From: Papaver somniferum
Taxonomy: Eukaryota; Streptophyta; Magnoliopsida; Ranunculales; Papaveraceae
Assembly (NCBI RefSeq): GCF_003573695.1
Contig: NC_039362.1
Location: 3,694,929-3,758,928, forward strand
Length of the DNA: 64,000 nucleotides
Direction of reading: 5' to 3'
In this document: one piece after another, positions 1-12,319 of the stretch
How positions within the stretch are numbered: the first letter of the stretch is position 1
Layout of the letters: each line of letters opens with the position of its first letter
Notes under the pieces: model-generated
The model's database searches: none
What the model was told of the DNA's origin: nothing
What the model saw: only the letters and a program-made list of their open reading frames with translations
Program-made: the position numbers and the translations under genes

Positions 1-2640
1 AAATATCGACTTCCTAAATAACTTAGTTATTTAATCTAGCATTACATGCTACTTTCTGTGGGTCCCACGATCCACACACTCGAGATATTAATCATGTCAC
101 AAACTGGGGGATACATACTGGGGTATCGGTCTGGCGGTTTACAGCGTGCAGCGTGCCATAACAAGAACGTGTCAGGAAGACATGGACGGTTAGTGATGGT
201 ATGAGAAGTGGCCAAGACTGATCGTGTGACACTAACACACAACTCCACCACTCCATCACTCCACTTCCTCCACTTCCCATGAGAAACGTGGGTTAAAGAC
301 TTGTATAAATAGGTTCTCCTTCATATTTCCAGAACAAGACAACAGAAACCAAGTGTTGATACAACCGTATCCAAACATCAGAACTGATAGCTTACATTCT
401 CAAGCTAGTTCAGCTTTCTGATACAAGTCATACACATCCAACACCTTCACAATCTCAACACCTTCTTCGCTTCCCTCCCTAAGATCAACCCCATCTCCTT
501 CACTTTGTGACCGAAGCAAGTCTGGAACGGTCATTTCTTGGTTTAGGCCAGAGTTGTACAGATTGATTTCTCGAATCACAAGCACTCCCGTGCAGTGTAT
601 TTGTTTAGGATGTTTAGAGTTTAGATTCATTTCTCATCCACACATCCCAAATTACCAAAATCCCAAATTACCAAAATCGGCAGAAATAGTTTTCACCCAT
701 AAACAATGGCTCTAATCCCAAGCCCAACAAATACCCCCTTAATCTATGGTCCAGTTCATCTGAGTCGACTAACAACCAAACTGACGGTCAAACTAACAGT
801 CCACGTCTAGTCAAGGTCAAGCCGTAGGTCAAGGTCAGGTCAAAGTCAACAAGTTAACTCAGTCTACCAACTGAGTCAGGCGAGTCACTACTGAGATCAA
901 CTGATCCAACTCAAATAGGCTTAAACACAAGAACACACTCCCTACCAACCTGATTCTATCTATTTGATTCAAACACAAGCTATCCATTCTATACAATTTT
1001 ATAAACTATAACATCATCTCTAGGTAACACCCAACTCATTCAAAACTCTTGATCTCTATCAACGCTGCCACCTTAGCTTCAACAGCAATACACCCAAACT
1101 GCAGTTCATCATTTCTGTTTCTTCTCTGCATCACAGAACCACTGGCTTCAACTCCATTAACCACAACTACAACTCCATATCAACTGTACCTGCATACTCA
1201 GAGCATAAACTAATTGTTATACACAGTACTTGCAAACTTCATACACAACCAACTCCATCATCACCTGCAATACTCATTACAGCTCCATTCACCCTGATAG
1301 GTCACCACCGCCAATTTCATTCCTCTAGAGATTTTCCCTGCGATTTCAGTAGCATAAAACCATTCACTTCCATTCCAGTTCTGCAATTTCACTTCACCAC
1401 CAGTTATACCTCTTCACCAAAATTGCTCTGTAATACAATCCTTCATCTATACTCAACAACACAATCCAAACTTATGAGTTGTTTAAACTCAATTCATTTC
1501 GCAATCAGCTCAGGCTTCTCCTTTACAATTCTACCTCCATATTCACCATTACTCAAAATACGATCCACTGCATATCTTTAACTACAGAATCCCTTGTAAT
1601 TACAAATCATATCTCCATCAACATAAATCTGCAGCTACAACACCCTTCATTTTCCTCAACAGGTTCAAGTCAAATTCTCATCAACACTGCACCATCTCTC
1701 CTCATACACAACTCCAAAACCCTGTTACATCATAATTCAAGCACCAACATCTCTGCCTTAATTTGACCCGCACAACCAGTACCTTGTTCTTAACTACATA
1801 ACCCATTTCCCAACTCATTAAAACATCAACAACTAACACCACCAGTTCTCTTTCTCAAGAACAACTCCAATTTTAGTTCCTTCTTGCAATTCAAATAACC
1901 GGACCCATCTGCTTCTTCTTTCAATCAGGTCCATTCAGTACCAACACTTGCAAAACAGTTCACCACCTCCGGAAATACAACCACGGTACAACAACTCCAA
2001 TTTCTTCACCACAGAGCCAAACCCGTATCAACTAATACCAAAATAGGATGAACCCTAATTTCCAATTTGAGGAAGAACATAACATAAACCCTAATCTTCA
2101 TCTTCAATTCATCTAAACCCCAACCCGTAACTCAAATTCCGAAAAATCAAATTAAACTCTAGACAACCTTTCCTACCCTAATTAACAACAAACCCAGGAA
2201 ATATAACACCAAAACAAACTTAATTTCACAAAGGAAATCAAAACAGAAACCCTAATTAAATCTCTGATTTACCTTTTTCCGATTGATTCATCATTAAAAC
2301 GGCTTCAGATATTCAATTCATTCAAAACCCTTCTGTTCTTCGTCACTCAGAAACACTAAAACATCGTAAGTTCTACACAACCTCAAAATCAGATGAAGCC
2401 CTAACTTCTGTTTCTCCCAAATCCCAATCGACAGCATCAACATCATCCCTTCACTCAGTTCATCAAGCTAACAAGTTTTACAAGAACTCTCATACGGATA
2501 AACACTCAAATCTCTAAGACTGAGATCGACGGAGAGACAGAGAAGCATAACAGAGAAGAAGATGAAAGAAGAAAGAAGAAGAAGAAAGAGAAATAAGATA
2601 AGAGAAATGAATCTCTTCGACACGTTTTGGTGATGACAAG
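1..2640. other. Non-coding C/A-rich DNA, probably old LTR-element leader
   Basis: I see no convincing gene here. From about 640 the + strand becomes rich in C and A, with many CACC, CATC and AACCCTAA words, and it ends in a GA-rich tract near 2530-2600. Together with the TATA-like site at 304 this resembles the U3/R/U5 or leader of a plant LTR element. I found neither a partner LTR nor target duplications. A 76-codon minus ORF (400-630) and a 95-codon plus ORF (1479-1766) are present but match nothing I know. Confidence 0.35.
304..312 (+). promoter_or_regulatory. TATA-like box
   Basis: TATAAATAG lies in a GC-richer upstream context and is followed about 30 bases later by an AGAACAAGAC-type leader. 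The layout matches LTR promoters elsewhere in the window. No ORF of note starts downstream, so it is more likely a retroelement promoter than a host gene promoter. Confidence 0.4.
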
Positions 2641-2882
2641 GCAAACTAAAATTATTAAGGCACCCATTGAATTGATAAGGGCAGCCAGTCGATTTAGATG
2701 TAAAATGAATATTTGCCCTTCATACTAATCCAGTGATATCTTCTTCGCCCGGTGTCTGAATGACACGTTTGAATAGTCTATTTCGCATAACTTTTCTAGA
2801 TCTATATAGTGATACTAGTTCCGTATCTAGATCGTTGTTAGATTAATTTCTAATAATTAACGTCCGTCTCTAATCAATCGAG
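2641..2882. other. Unassigned spacer left of element B1
   Basis: This is AT-rich sequence between the GA-rich tract and the first recognisable part of copia element B1. I see no gene, no LTR terminus and no target duplication, so B1's missing 3' LTR cannot be placed here. Confidence 0.4.
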
Positions 2883-4775
2883 TCAATAGCGGCTTAGTCG
2901 TCTTGTGACTGGTCTAATCGCGTTGACGAGCTTGAGGGTCCTTACATGATCCTTGTCTTGTTCGTCACGAGTGACTAAGACCGAATCATCATTCTTGACC
3001 TCTTGTTTGGTTTGTTTTCTCTTGTTCCATCTCTTGTTTTTCTTCTTTGACTTGTAATAAAGAGTGTCATAATCACAACGTTCACTAGTACAAGAGATTT
3101 CAAACATAATATTTTTCTTTAGTATTTCAAGAAAACTCTTGTAATTATTGTGACCAACAATTAACAGCTGAGAGTCATTCTTGTGACTAACTTTTGTTCC
3201 CTTCTTGTCTATGGAGGACTTCGGGACCATTTAGAGTTGGGTTTCGCAGGAGCACCTTTCTCCTTCATATCATTAGGACGATTGTCCTTTTGAAAATTTT
3301 GCGAAACATAGTTTCTCCAATTTGGAACATCAGATCTTGTCTTTGCATTTAAAAAGTCATCTCTCTTTCTATAATTGGTTTTTTTATGAGATGACCTTGT
3401 CGAGTGATATGAAAAATTTGAACTATCATCATAATAATTATTTTGCCTAAACTTAAGACAATAACGATCTGAGTTCTTATGAGGAGCAAACTTAGCCAAT
3501 TTGTTTGATACAAAAGAAAGTGCATCTTACATCTTACGAACTTTGCATCCCCATTGCAAGTTTCCTTTATTACCACAATAATACCAATGCTTAGTATAAA
3601 TATACGAAGTATGAGTTTTAATGTTACCTTTTTGTGGATCCTCTTTTATTGGAGCTCGACGAGTTTTATTATTCTTATTATTCTTATCTTTGTTCAACGT
3701 TGTTGCTTTCTTGACATTAGCAGAAATGCCTACTTTGGTTACTGCTGGTTGAACACTATTCTTAGGCTTGACATACTTTTCTTCTTTACAAGAAATATGA
3801 GTATCTTTGTCATCAGTGGAAGCCTCTGATTGAGAAGAATTTGTAGCTTTAATAAATTTTACCTCTTTGCTAATATTTGAAGCATCTATTCCCTTATAGC
3901 CCAATCCTCGTGTATCACGATGATTTCTACTTGCTTCTAACATTGAGGTTAACTTGTTTTAGCTTTCATTGGATTTTTTCAGTTCCAAATTTTCTTCTTT
4001 CAACGTCTTGATTTTATCAAGAGCACCTGCTAGATCAGCCTCAAGGCGTTTTTCTCGTGAGAGATATACACCTTTTTTCTCTTCAAAACTCTTTTGTTGA
4101 GAGTCAATCCTTGCATTATATTCAACAAGTTTCTCTTCCAACAAGTGAATTTTTTCAATAGCAACATTACGCTCTTTCTCTAACAATTTTGTTTGAGAGA
4201 GAATAGCACTAGATTTTTCTTCAAGACCCTGTATTTGTCGAGAATTAAACATTGCTTCCGGAAAAAACATTGTCGAGAATAGCACGTTTCTTTTCCGACA
4301 AAAACAGTTCTCTTCGAAGATTTTCACATTCTAATTTATTAGAATTTAGATCGTTTGTACGATCTTTAAAAAGATATTCAGCGGTGCGAGAACCACAATA
4401 TTGTCCTTGAAAATCTTTTTTCAAATTCTTGTTCTGTCGACATAGAGGAGTTAAGAGATCAACGACATCAGAAGTTTTGAGTTTACTCTTTCCCAAAGGC
4501 TTCAGTATCTTGGAGTATTTTGAGATCTCATCATCCACATCTCGATCAATATCTGAGTCACCATCATCAGATATTTCATCCAACTGATTTTCTAGGCATG
4601 ATTCCCAGTTATCACCAGTTTCTACATCATTAACAAGATGAACTTGTCTAGTAGATTCCCTTTCATGAAGGTCTTCAGATATTGAATCGTAGATACCATC
4701 ATCAACTGTTAATTCAAAGCTCTTGATGTCTTGATTTACGTTAACTGAATCATTATCAGGTTCTATAAAAACCAT
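2883..4775 (-). pseudogene. Degenerate copia gag-derived ORF of element B1
   Basis: Several overlapping minus-strand frames read as one broken gag tail. The first frame starts at 4775, about 80 bases after the PBS, and is acidic (repeated D/E around DISDDGDSDIDRD). It continues in other frames into a long coiled coil (about 4327-3959), then a zinc-knuckle remnant near 3590-3544 reading HWYYCGNKGNLQWGC. There the first Cys and the His of CX2CX4HX4C are replaced (W and N). A basic stretch and a KWVPKS-like joint at about 3230 follow. The usual gag core (WWK...FLQ, KEAWDIL, KILRSLP), which is present in element B2, is missing between leader and coiled coil. Frameshifts and motif losses make it non-functional. 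Confidence 0.7.
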
Positions 4776-4839
4776 TTTTAGATTCCAGTCTTATAGGTTG
4801 GATCGCACCAAACACAGATTGTTAGATCTTTTCGTGTTT

Positions 4840-4857
4840 GCCTTCTCTGATACCAAT
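4840..4857 (-). other. Primer binding site of element B1 (tRNA-iMet type)
   Basis: On the minus strand the LTR end is followed by ATTGGTATCAGAGAAGG, the standard copia PBS pairing with initiator tRNA-Met. This fixes both the orientation (minus) and the LTR boundary at 4858. Confidence 0.85.
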
Positions 4858-6180
4858 TGAAAAGACGAGGGTACCCAAATATACCTCAATATAAAACTTT
4901 TTCACCTATAAGTCCTTTCTCCGAAAGTGATTGTCTATGGACTGAGTCGAGACAATACAACTAATCGGTTCACACTTCGTGTGATCTTCTATGGATACGA
5001 GATCGAGATAATACAACCACGAAGTATGTTTACTTGATAAGAGGTTCGGACTTAACCAAACACAATAGGATTACTATCAAGTAAATAGGAATTAACGTTT
5101 GTGTAATTTACTTTAAATTATAATAAGAATAATTATAATTACGGAAAATAAAAGTAAATGACACAACAAGATTTTGTTAACAAGGAAACCGCAAATGCAG
5201 AAAAACCCCGGGACCTTGTCCAGAATTGAATACTCTCAGGATTACGCCGCTATACAAAATCGAACCAACTTCATATAATTGAGACCAAGCAACTAAACCT
5301 ATAGTTTACCTAGTTCCGTCTATATTCCCACGCCTCCAACTTATAATAAGTCACGTACTTGGAACAATTCCTTTGGTTCGTATTCCAAACAGTAAAGGAA
5401 CAACAAATCTGTTTGGTAACAACTTTTTTCAACCAAGTGATGTGAGTTCGACGAAAAGCTCTTCCGTTTATCCCAATAAACTCCTTTGTCAGGTCCTTAG
5501 ATCTATCTACTAACAATTACCGAAGTAATCGTCTAGATTTTGCCATCAATACTTTGAATCACAAAGAAACGTATTGATGCCGATCTACTCAACTAATCAA
5601 TCCAATATACCACAAAGATAAACTGATTATAGTTGGATCCTCTTTTACCGAAACAAGTATTGTGCACACTAAAGATTATGAACCCAAATCAGAAATCTTC
5701 AAAGTCTTCTTTGTCTTCAAATCTTCTTAGATCTTTAATAAACACCTGTACACAATCAACTCGAATCTCTTGTGATCAATCACGCACAAAACAGAGTCTG
5801 TTAACAATGGATTATCACAAGACGTCTTTAGATCTACAAACAGTCTAAAGATCCCCGTCGAAACTTCGATCTAGTTTGAGTGAATCTTATATCAGAAGAG
5901 AATATTCTCAAGCATAAACAAACTGAGTGCAATCAAAGTTCAACAACGGTTAGTCAATCAAATCAATCGAAAACTAATAATAAACCGCAATTATCTAGTT
6001 TCCCACCAACGGTACTAATAGAGATTCTCAATCCCAAATAAGTCTTTAAGTTGAGCGGCCGTAAGAGATTTCGCCTAATTAGGTTAGTTTCCTCTCCGAA
6101 TAGGCGGCTCCACCAGTAACAACACAACTAGGTAGTTTTGCTGGCTCTGATGATTAGTTTGCTAGAAATGCAAACTTTGG

Positions 6181-6188
6181 TATTTATA
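6181..6188 (-). promoter_or_regulatory. TATA box in B1 LTR
   Basis: The minus strand reads TATAAATA. The same octamer sits at the matching place in both B3 LTRs (36478-36485 and 43151-43158), so it probably drives minus-strand element transcription. Confidence 0.55.
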
Positions 6189-6727
6189 GACCAAGGAAGT
6201 TTGGACAACAAGGAATTTCCAAAACCGAAAATATTCTCAAGATATGCAATATATTCCAGATTCGGTTTCCATAATTCCTTTAAATTCTTTGTCCAAACAT
6301 TGACCGAAAATCTCTTAGAAAATCTCCAATTAGTAAATGCACATTACCAATTTTCGTTTTTCCAAAAATAAAATTAAAAACCTTAATTAAAATATTCTCA
6401 ACTTATTTTTCAATCCGGGATTTTTCCTTTAGCTATTAAGGAATATCTTTGAACAATAAAAGATAAGCGTTACTGCACATGTTCAAAGTATGTCGACATC
6501 TTTACTTTGTAAGTCCTCTTTCATACTTACAATCTTGAAACCGATTTGCCACACTTCCAAATGAGTTTATAATTGGTGCATCTGACTTTCAAGAACTATG
6601 TGATTGATCAAGAACAATCAATCACAAATCATGGGTTTCACGGTTCTACAAAAACGAGTTTCGGTTCTACCTCCATGTGAGTATTGTGCATAGTCACACT
6701 AGCTTTCCAAAAATTCGGTTGACTAGA

Positions 6728-6935
6728 TACTAGGATAGGTTCCCCACATGCTTATGGTAACTACTTGTATCTGCTGCACATGTTCATAGGATCGGTTCCC
6801 CTTTCACTAAAAACTTATTGCACGTGTTCATAGGATCGGTACCCCCATCTACTAAAAACGTGTTGCACCTCTTACAAGGATCGATTCCCCTCTTGTGATC
6901 GGTTTCACCTCTTCATAGGATCGGTTCTCCTTTGC
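6728..6935. repeat. U3 array of GGATCGGTTCCCC motifs, B1 LTR
   Basis: Six degenerate copies of GGATCGGTTCCCC, mostly preceded by CATA or ACAA and spaced roughly 20-55 bases. They lie upstream of the TATA box in element orientation. Equivalent arrays occur at 37036-37240 and 43728-43935. Confidence 0.75.
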
Positions 6936-7686
6936 CTAAAGTTGGTCATACCAATAACACTAAATCGATCATACCATCTCAGGTGGTTACTTAAGATCGG
7001 TTTCACTAATACAAGTCATACCAATACAAAAGTCAGGCCTAGTGAATAGTTTTACCAAAAACATAAACAAGTCATGGGTGGTTATACTAATCAAACATAT
7101 TGATAGTTCAAAAGATATGCAATGAATAAAAATACCAATAAGCCTAGCGATTTTCCTTTCGATTCACGAAACAAGTTCATGAATTTACTTCCTTTAAAAT
7201 AATGTAAAACATTGTTTCCTAGGATGAAATATTCACCTCATACCCATACATAATCACAATAGCATTCAAACGGTTATGTCGATGTCTTATATATGAAGTT
7301 CAAAAGATAAGCGTTATACTTCGTATTGTATTCCTTAATACGACGTCTAACTAGAGTGTAATCATTCATGCTTCGCAGTTATGTTTTCAATATGCACGAC
7401 TTGAAAGATACGTTAGGGAATGAAACAGTTCAAGTCAAATATCACTAACCTCAAGTGGAAGGATGATGTTGTTGTTGTAGCTCCTTACTTCTTCACTTCT
7501 TCAAATCTTCGCAATACTTGTAATGTCTCATATCCTAATACTTTCAAGCTAACCTATACGAAGTTGAATCTAGTACATAATCAAGCGACTCTTTAAATGA
7601 GTTTTGGTTCACTAAAATATGACAACCAAATTTGACATACCAACACTTGGTGGGTTCAACCGAGCTATGCTCTAACAGACGATAAA

Positions 7687-7881
7687 ATGGATTTTTCTTT
7701 GTCTATTGGAAATTATATTTCTATTTTTTCAGGTTCTACCATTTGTCTAGCAGCCTGTATAGCTATGACGTCTGAACCGTCCTCCATACTGACATGTTCT
7801 TATTGTACTCTCAAGGGTCATAAATTCTCCAAATGTTTCAAGTACAAACATAAGATAAGATATGTCAACGAACTTCAATGA
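7687..7881 (+). pseudogene. gag zinc-knuckle fragment of A2
   Basis: The fragment encodes CSYCTLKGHKFSKC, an intact CX2CX4HX4C nucleic-acid-binding knuckle of retroviral-type gag proteins, followed by a basic tail and a stop at 7879-7881. The upstream gag core is missing because B1 lies to the left, so this is only a remnant. Confidence 0.65.
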
Positions 7882-8431
7882 AGAGCAAATCGATTAGAAA
7901 ACTAGCTCAAACTTGTTCAAAAGTCGTATGAGGTAAGTAATCTCATATCTTCTCCGAAGAAGTTAATTTCCAAAGAAAAATTAGACCAATAGAGAAAATA
8001 ATACGGTCTAAACAGTATGTGGTACATGGTTCTAAGAATTCCATTCAAGAAGGTTATGGTGGACAGATTATTGTTCGCCCCATCACAACTTAAATGTGTT
8101 AGTTGTGTATCTTGTCTCATGTGCCTGGTTCAAAAAGGGACAAGAGTTTGCACACTTCAGGCTTTAGGAAAAGAGAAAAGAACTTCTTTTTTTTGATTTG
8201 TTTTTCTTTTTTGGTTTTGTTTTCACCGATTTTGAATTCTTCCATCTCTTCATATCTAATTGATATTGAAAGGGCTTTACTCTGTTTGATCAATAAAAGA
8301 GGGTTAAATCGACAATTCTGCCTTTTTTAGGGTTCTAAGTTGTCCGTACGTGAATCCTTTTAGTGTATAAATGTTCTGTAACCCTACATTCCTTTTTCCT
8401 TCCATGAAAACTCTTTTTATCACAAGATTGC

Positions 8432-8728
8432 TTGTTGAGTCTGATTTGTGAATTCCTCTCACAATCTCATATTGGTATGGAGAATCCAAGCATTATGTCT
8501 TCTGATGGAAAAGATGTTAATATAATTGTTAAGCCATCAATCATGAAGGAAAAAGATAAATCTCTTGTACCTTCAACTTTGAAAAGAAAAAGGAGGAATG
8601 TGAGGAAACCAAGGGTTGTTCCTTCTAATCTACAGAAATTTTTTGGAGTTCTTGAAGAGTTGGAGGAAAAAAGAAAGGAGATACAACAAATAAATGCTAA
8701 ATATTTGTGGGGGAGAGTTCTTAATTGA
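8432..8728 (+). CDS. Small basic/coiled ORF near the 3' end of A2
   Basis: A 98-codon ORF; the next Met at 8477 may be the real start, because the first 15 residues look non-coding. It has a strongly basic centre (TLKRKRRNVRKPR) and then a charged helix (VLEELEEKRKEIQQI). It sits where pol would end, about 630 bases upstream of the polypurine tract. I do not recognise the protein. It could be an accessory ORF of this non-autonomous family, like the ORFs at 33316 and 59015, or a chance ORF. Confidence 0.35.
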   Translation: MLSLICEFLSQSHIGMENPSIMSSDGKDVNIIVKPSIMKEKDKSLVPSTLKRKRRNVRKPRVVPSNLQKFFGVLEELEEKRKEIQQINAKYLWGRVLN

Positions 8729-9360
8729 ACTTGTGCTCAATTTCCAAATATTTGTGGGGAGTGCAGCTGTGGAATATTGTAGGAGTTTTCTTGTATCTTT
8801 ATAAACTCCTTGATGAATACACCAAGTTTCGACTATGTGAAATCATCAAAACAAAGTTTATATGTCCTCTTTTAGTCATGAAGTGTCTCTATGAGAATTT
8901 CATTATGAGCCCACTAGTTTTCGTACCTTTGCCAATTTATATTGACAAAAAGGGGGAGAACTAACGTGTAGTTCACACTACAAATGCATATGGTTTACGG
9001 ATCATTATGTAAGGGGGAGTGGTTTTCATTGTGAGATGAAATATTGACTAAGGGGGAGTGATACATATCACCATAGTATTGTTGTCAAAGTTGTGATACA
9101 AGTGGACTTTGATGATGTGTGATAATACTATGACAATGTATAACAATAATTGAGAGCTACTGTTTTCTCATTGTTATATCTACGGATCTTCAACAACTAT
9201 GATGCTGAGTTTAACACGTTCAGAATCACTGGAGTATTTGGAAGTGCCGAAGATTTCGAGTAATGTTGAAGAACTAAGAAAAATAAAGCATTTGGATGAG
9301 AAGCTACAAAGTTTATTTATTTTGTAATCCATATGTATTGGTAGTTTTGTCACTAAAATT

Positions 9361-9375
9361 GACAAAGGAGGAGAC
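9361..9375 (+). other. Polypurine tract of A2
   Basis: GACAAAGGAGGAGAC directly precedes the LTR start TGTTAGAGC. The same arrangement, reversed, is at 55221-55236 (element A) and 37977-37992 (B3). It is the primer site for plus-strand DNA synthesis. Confidence 0.8.
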
Positions 9376-10016
9376 TGTTAGAGCACTGCTCGGTCGAACT
9401 CGCAACCGTTGCTATCTCAAGCTTGTTATCAAGTTTAGTTTCCAAAACTATAAGTATTTATTTATAGTCTACTTATAGCTAAGTCTCGGATTAGGTTAGA
9501 AAGTGTAGTTGAGCATTAGACTTCACAACATTCATCGATTGAAGACGACGAACTACTAAGGGGAGCTTGTGGAACTTCATCAACAAAAGGTATGTTTAGA
9601 CTTGAACTCATCTATCACTCAAAAGTCCATCTACTCTATCTCCTATTTGAGAAAAAAGTCGTATAGCTATATGGACTTCAATTATACACATTTGATATTT
9701 CGAGCTGAGTCTAACTCGCTTACATATTTCTCGAAATATGTGTTGGTAAGCTTTCTCTTTAACCAAGTTCATCTTGTATTCTTGACAAAAGTCAAAAGAT
9801 GATCATGTGAAAATTACCTTGTAACATCTTACATGATTTGTGTGAGACCGTCATTTGATGTAGACTCGGAATGTTTTGTATTGATCATTCGATCACTTGA
9901 AAATTGCTTTGAAGCTAATAGTTTGTGTGAGACAGTTATTGTCGTCTTTTAAGGATGTTTTTCAATGATTGAAATGAGAGTTTAGAAAAAATAACCATGA
10001 TTGGATATAACACAGT

Positions 10017-10262
10017 GTGCGTACTTTTATGCTAACTGTTGCAAGTTATTCCAAGTCCGGGAACCATAGTATGCATACACGTATGCGTGCTGGTTGGTTA
10101 ATGAAAGTCCGGGAACTTAGTATGCATACCGGTATGCGTACTAGCGTGAGCTTCAAGTTCTGGAAATTCAACTGAGTTTGGAAGGTATGCGTACCCATTG
10201 GCATACTGGCGAACCTAAACTTAGTCTGGCCGCTTTGGTATGCGTATCCCTATGCATACTTG
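10017..10262. repeat. U3 array of GTATGCATAC-type palindromes, A2 LTR
   Basis: Roughly nine near-palindromic units such as AGTATGCATAC, GTATGCGTAC and GGTATGCGTACT, interspersed with AAGTCCGGGAAC. The array ends just before TTGAGTAGGTTATG, the same flank that borders a different motif array in element A. Confidence 0.7.
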
Positions 10263-10740
10263 AGTAGGTTATGTTCTAAAATCGGTTTGTTCATGAACTA
10301 ATTAATACATTTATATAATAAGGAATGCAATCTTTTGCAAACCGTGGCTATAATGTTCATGAATTGATTTGAGTGAATCAAAATCGATTTTGCATCAATT
10401 GTGTCTTGTATACTTCTATGAGAATATAAACAATTAAACAACTCTAGAACTAATTTCATTTGAGTCATTTGAACTAGTTATGGTTAAGATGAACAAGGTT
10501 GATATGAAAGTGTTCATGTGGCTAACTTCGGATAACTATTGTTGAGCCAACAAGGTGTACACGTTTAGGTACGGTTACTCATATCTAAATGAAGTCACTT
10601 TTCATTTGTGTGTAACAAGCTAAGTTCGATCTAACAATTAAAAGATATTAGCTTGAGTATAATCAGGTTTTCATCTGACGGTGAATATTGAATGTTTTGT
10701 TACCAAGGATAACATTGATTGCAAACCCTGATTTGAAGAC

Positions 10741-10747
10741 TATATAA
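10741..10747 (+). promoter_or_regulatory. TATA box in A2 LTR
   Basis: TATATAAGGG occurs at the position homologous to the TATATA of the element A LTR (54005-54010, minus) and of the solo LTR (about 57992). Confidence 0.55.
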
Positions 10748-12311
10748 GGGAGAACTCTAGCAACTGGGAAACCTAATCCCCACACCTCCTGTGTGATACT
10801 AGTTGCGACTAGAGTCGATTCTCCTTTAACATTAGGTTTTTCTGAAACCCTGTAGGTTAAAGATTTAAAGACTTCATTGGGATTGTGAAGCCAGACCCAA
10901 CTATTTCTCTGTAGCTGCGTGTTCTGATCTTGCTGTTTTCTATTGTGTTGGGTATTGCCTTCTCTAAGATTTGCTCGTGATTTAATCTCTGATACTGTTA
11001 AGTGTCTAAAATACATCTCTCGAATATCGATTTTGTATACCGTTCTTAGTTATTTTCTCTTGTAATAGTGGGTATTATGCTCGTTTTCTATTTTGCAGGC
11101 ACTTTGGAGTCATATTACTCGAAAGATAAGAAAAAGCGGCACAACTCATCATTTTGGGTATGCTAGGTGCCGATGGATTAAAGTAGCAAGGAGAGAAGTC
11201 CCAAAATTGCTGAAACTGGATTTCACTAAAGGGCAGGCAACAGTGAGATAAGGGCCACCATGTTCAGGCTTATAACCTACAACTAGGTTGAGCCAAAGTG
11301 CAGTGTATTATCACACAATTCAATTTTTTCCTCACTGAGCCGAGAAGACGCCTCTGCGCCAAGTTCTCACGCCGGAAAGCCATGGTCCGAGAAGATTACA
11401 GACGTCCAATGGGCAGATGGGTACGAACTGTGATAGTTTTGGGTATGTTATGGCAGCGACAAATCAGATAAGAACTGGACTTACTGCCGTTAGTTATTGA
11501 TGATCAATTGAGATGATTAAATGAAGTTTTCGGTTTCTGATGTCATAAGGAATGATGGGTTAGCATTGGGTTAGCATCAAATACGAGTTTGAATGATCTG
11601 AGTACATGCTTACAACCATTGATATTGAAATTATCTGTCATACACAAGAATGAGAGAATGCTGCAGATTAATGTAACAATGAGCTCTTGAATGAAATAGG
11701 AACCGCGGGTTTGTGTTTGAATGTGAATTCTGAGCAGGGAAGGATTTGTGCGGCTTCCAGAATACAACAAGTATGCAGCCATTATCAGATTGCAGGACGC
11801 ACATCAGGGGTTTGTTTAAAGGCCTGAACGCCCAATACCTCACTAAAGTTTTGTTGTGGCTAACCTCCATGGTCCACACGGTTCTGTTGAGTGTTAAAGA
11901 AGGTCCAGATGATTGGGTTTGCAGGGAATTCAAGTTGCAACGAGTTTTGGGCAAAAATTAGAGATCAGAGAAGACAAGGAATGAGTTGTTGTGGCTGCCT
12001 TGCTGGGGATCTAGCCATTTCAGGTTACAATGAAGCCACCAGTTGCGACTACACTTTCCGTAGCTATCCATGGGTCAGGTGGAGTGTACAAGGGGCTTTT
12101 GGTATTGGCTATGAGCTGTTTTCGGCACCGACAAGGTTAGAAGATTTGGAGTTAGTTTGAGCGAGAAGTCAGCTGAAAATAATGTGAACTACTGCCGTTG
12201 ATTGTGTGATGATTGGTCACAGATTATGAAATATTAGGTAATATTAGGTATTTGTGTGCGATAAGGAAAGTTGGGTCTTTACCAGATTCGAATTCACAGG
12301 AGTTTGAGTGC

Positions 12312-12319
12312 TATAAAAG
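12312..12319 (+). promoter_or_regulatory. TATA box, probable LTR promoter
   Basis: TATAAAAG is preceded by GAGTGC and followed by a purine-rich then C-rich leader. No plausible protein follows, so I read it as the promoter of a non-coding retroelement LTR. Confidence 0.4.

Larger units (their letters stand above)
4858..7677 (-). mobile_element. 5' LTR of copia element B1
   Basis: This is a 2,820-bp LTR. On the + strand it begins TGAAAAGACGAGGG and ends CTCTAACA, i.e. TGTTAGAG...TCA in element orientation. It aligns over its full length with the 5' LTR of B3 (41831-44654, 2,824 bp). On the minus strand it carries a TATA box (6181-6188) and an array of GGATCGGTTCCCC motifs in U3. The opposite LTR is missing on the left, so B1 is truncated. 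On the right it directly abuts a plus-strand copia element (A2), into which it probably inserted. Confidence 0.88.
7678..9360 (+). mobile_element. Internal region, 3' half, of plus-strand copia element A2
   Basis: This region contains a CCHC zinc-knuckle relic at its start and a small ORF near its end. Its last ~700 bases (about 8690-9375) match, in reverse complement, the 3' internal end of element A (55221-55890), including the GGGGGAGAGTTC and GTGGGGAGTGC words. No integrase or reverse transcriptase motif is visible. The 5' half is absent because element B1 adjoins at 7677. Confidence 0.7.
9376..11040 (+). mobile_element. 3' LTR of A2, downstream end unclear
   Basis: It starts TGTTAGAGCACTGCTCGG right after the polypurine tract. 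It is a diverged relative of the element A LTRs: shared blocks include GCAAACCCTGATTTGAAGACTATATAAG and the R region around 10870-10930. A TATA box lies at 10741. Beyond about 11040 I can no longer align it to A, and no CA end or target duplication could be fixed, so the right boundary is approximate. Confidence 0.65.

Noticed and set aside
8725..8964. 79-codon plus-strand ORF after the small A2 ORF
   Set aside because: The same DNA is non-coding in element A (55500-55890), and no residue pattern is kept.
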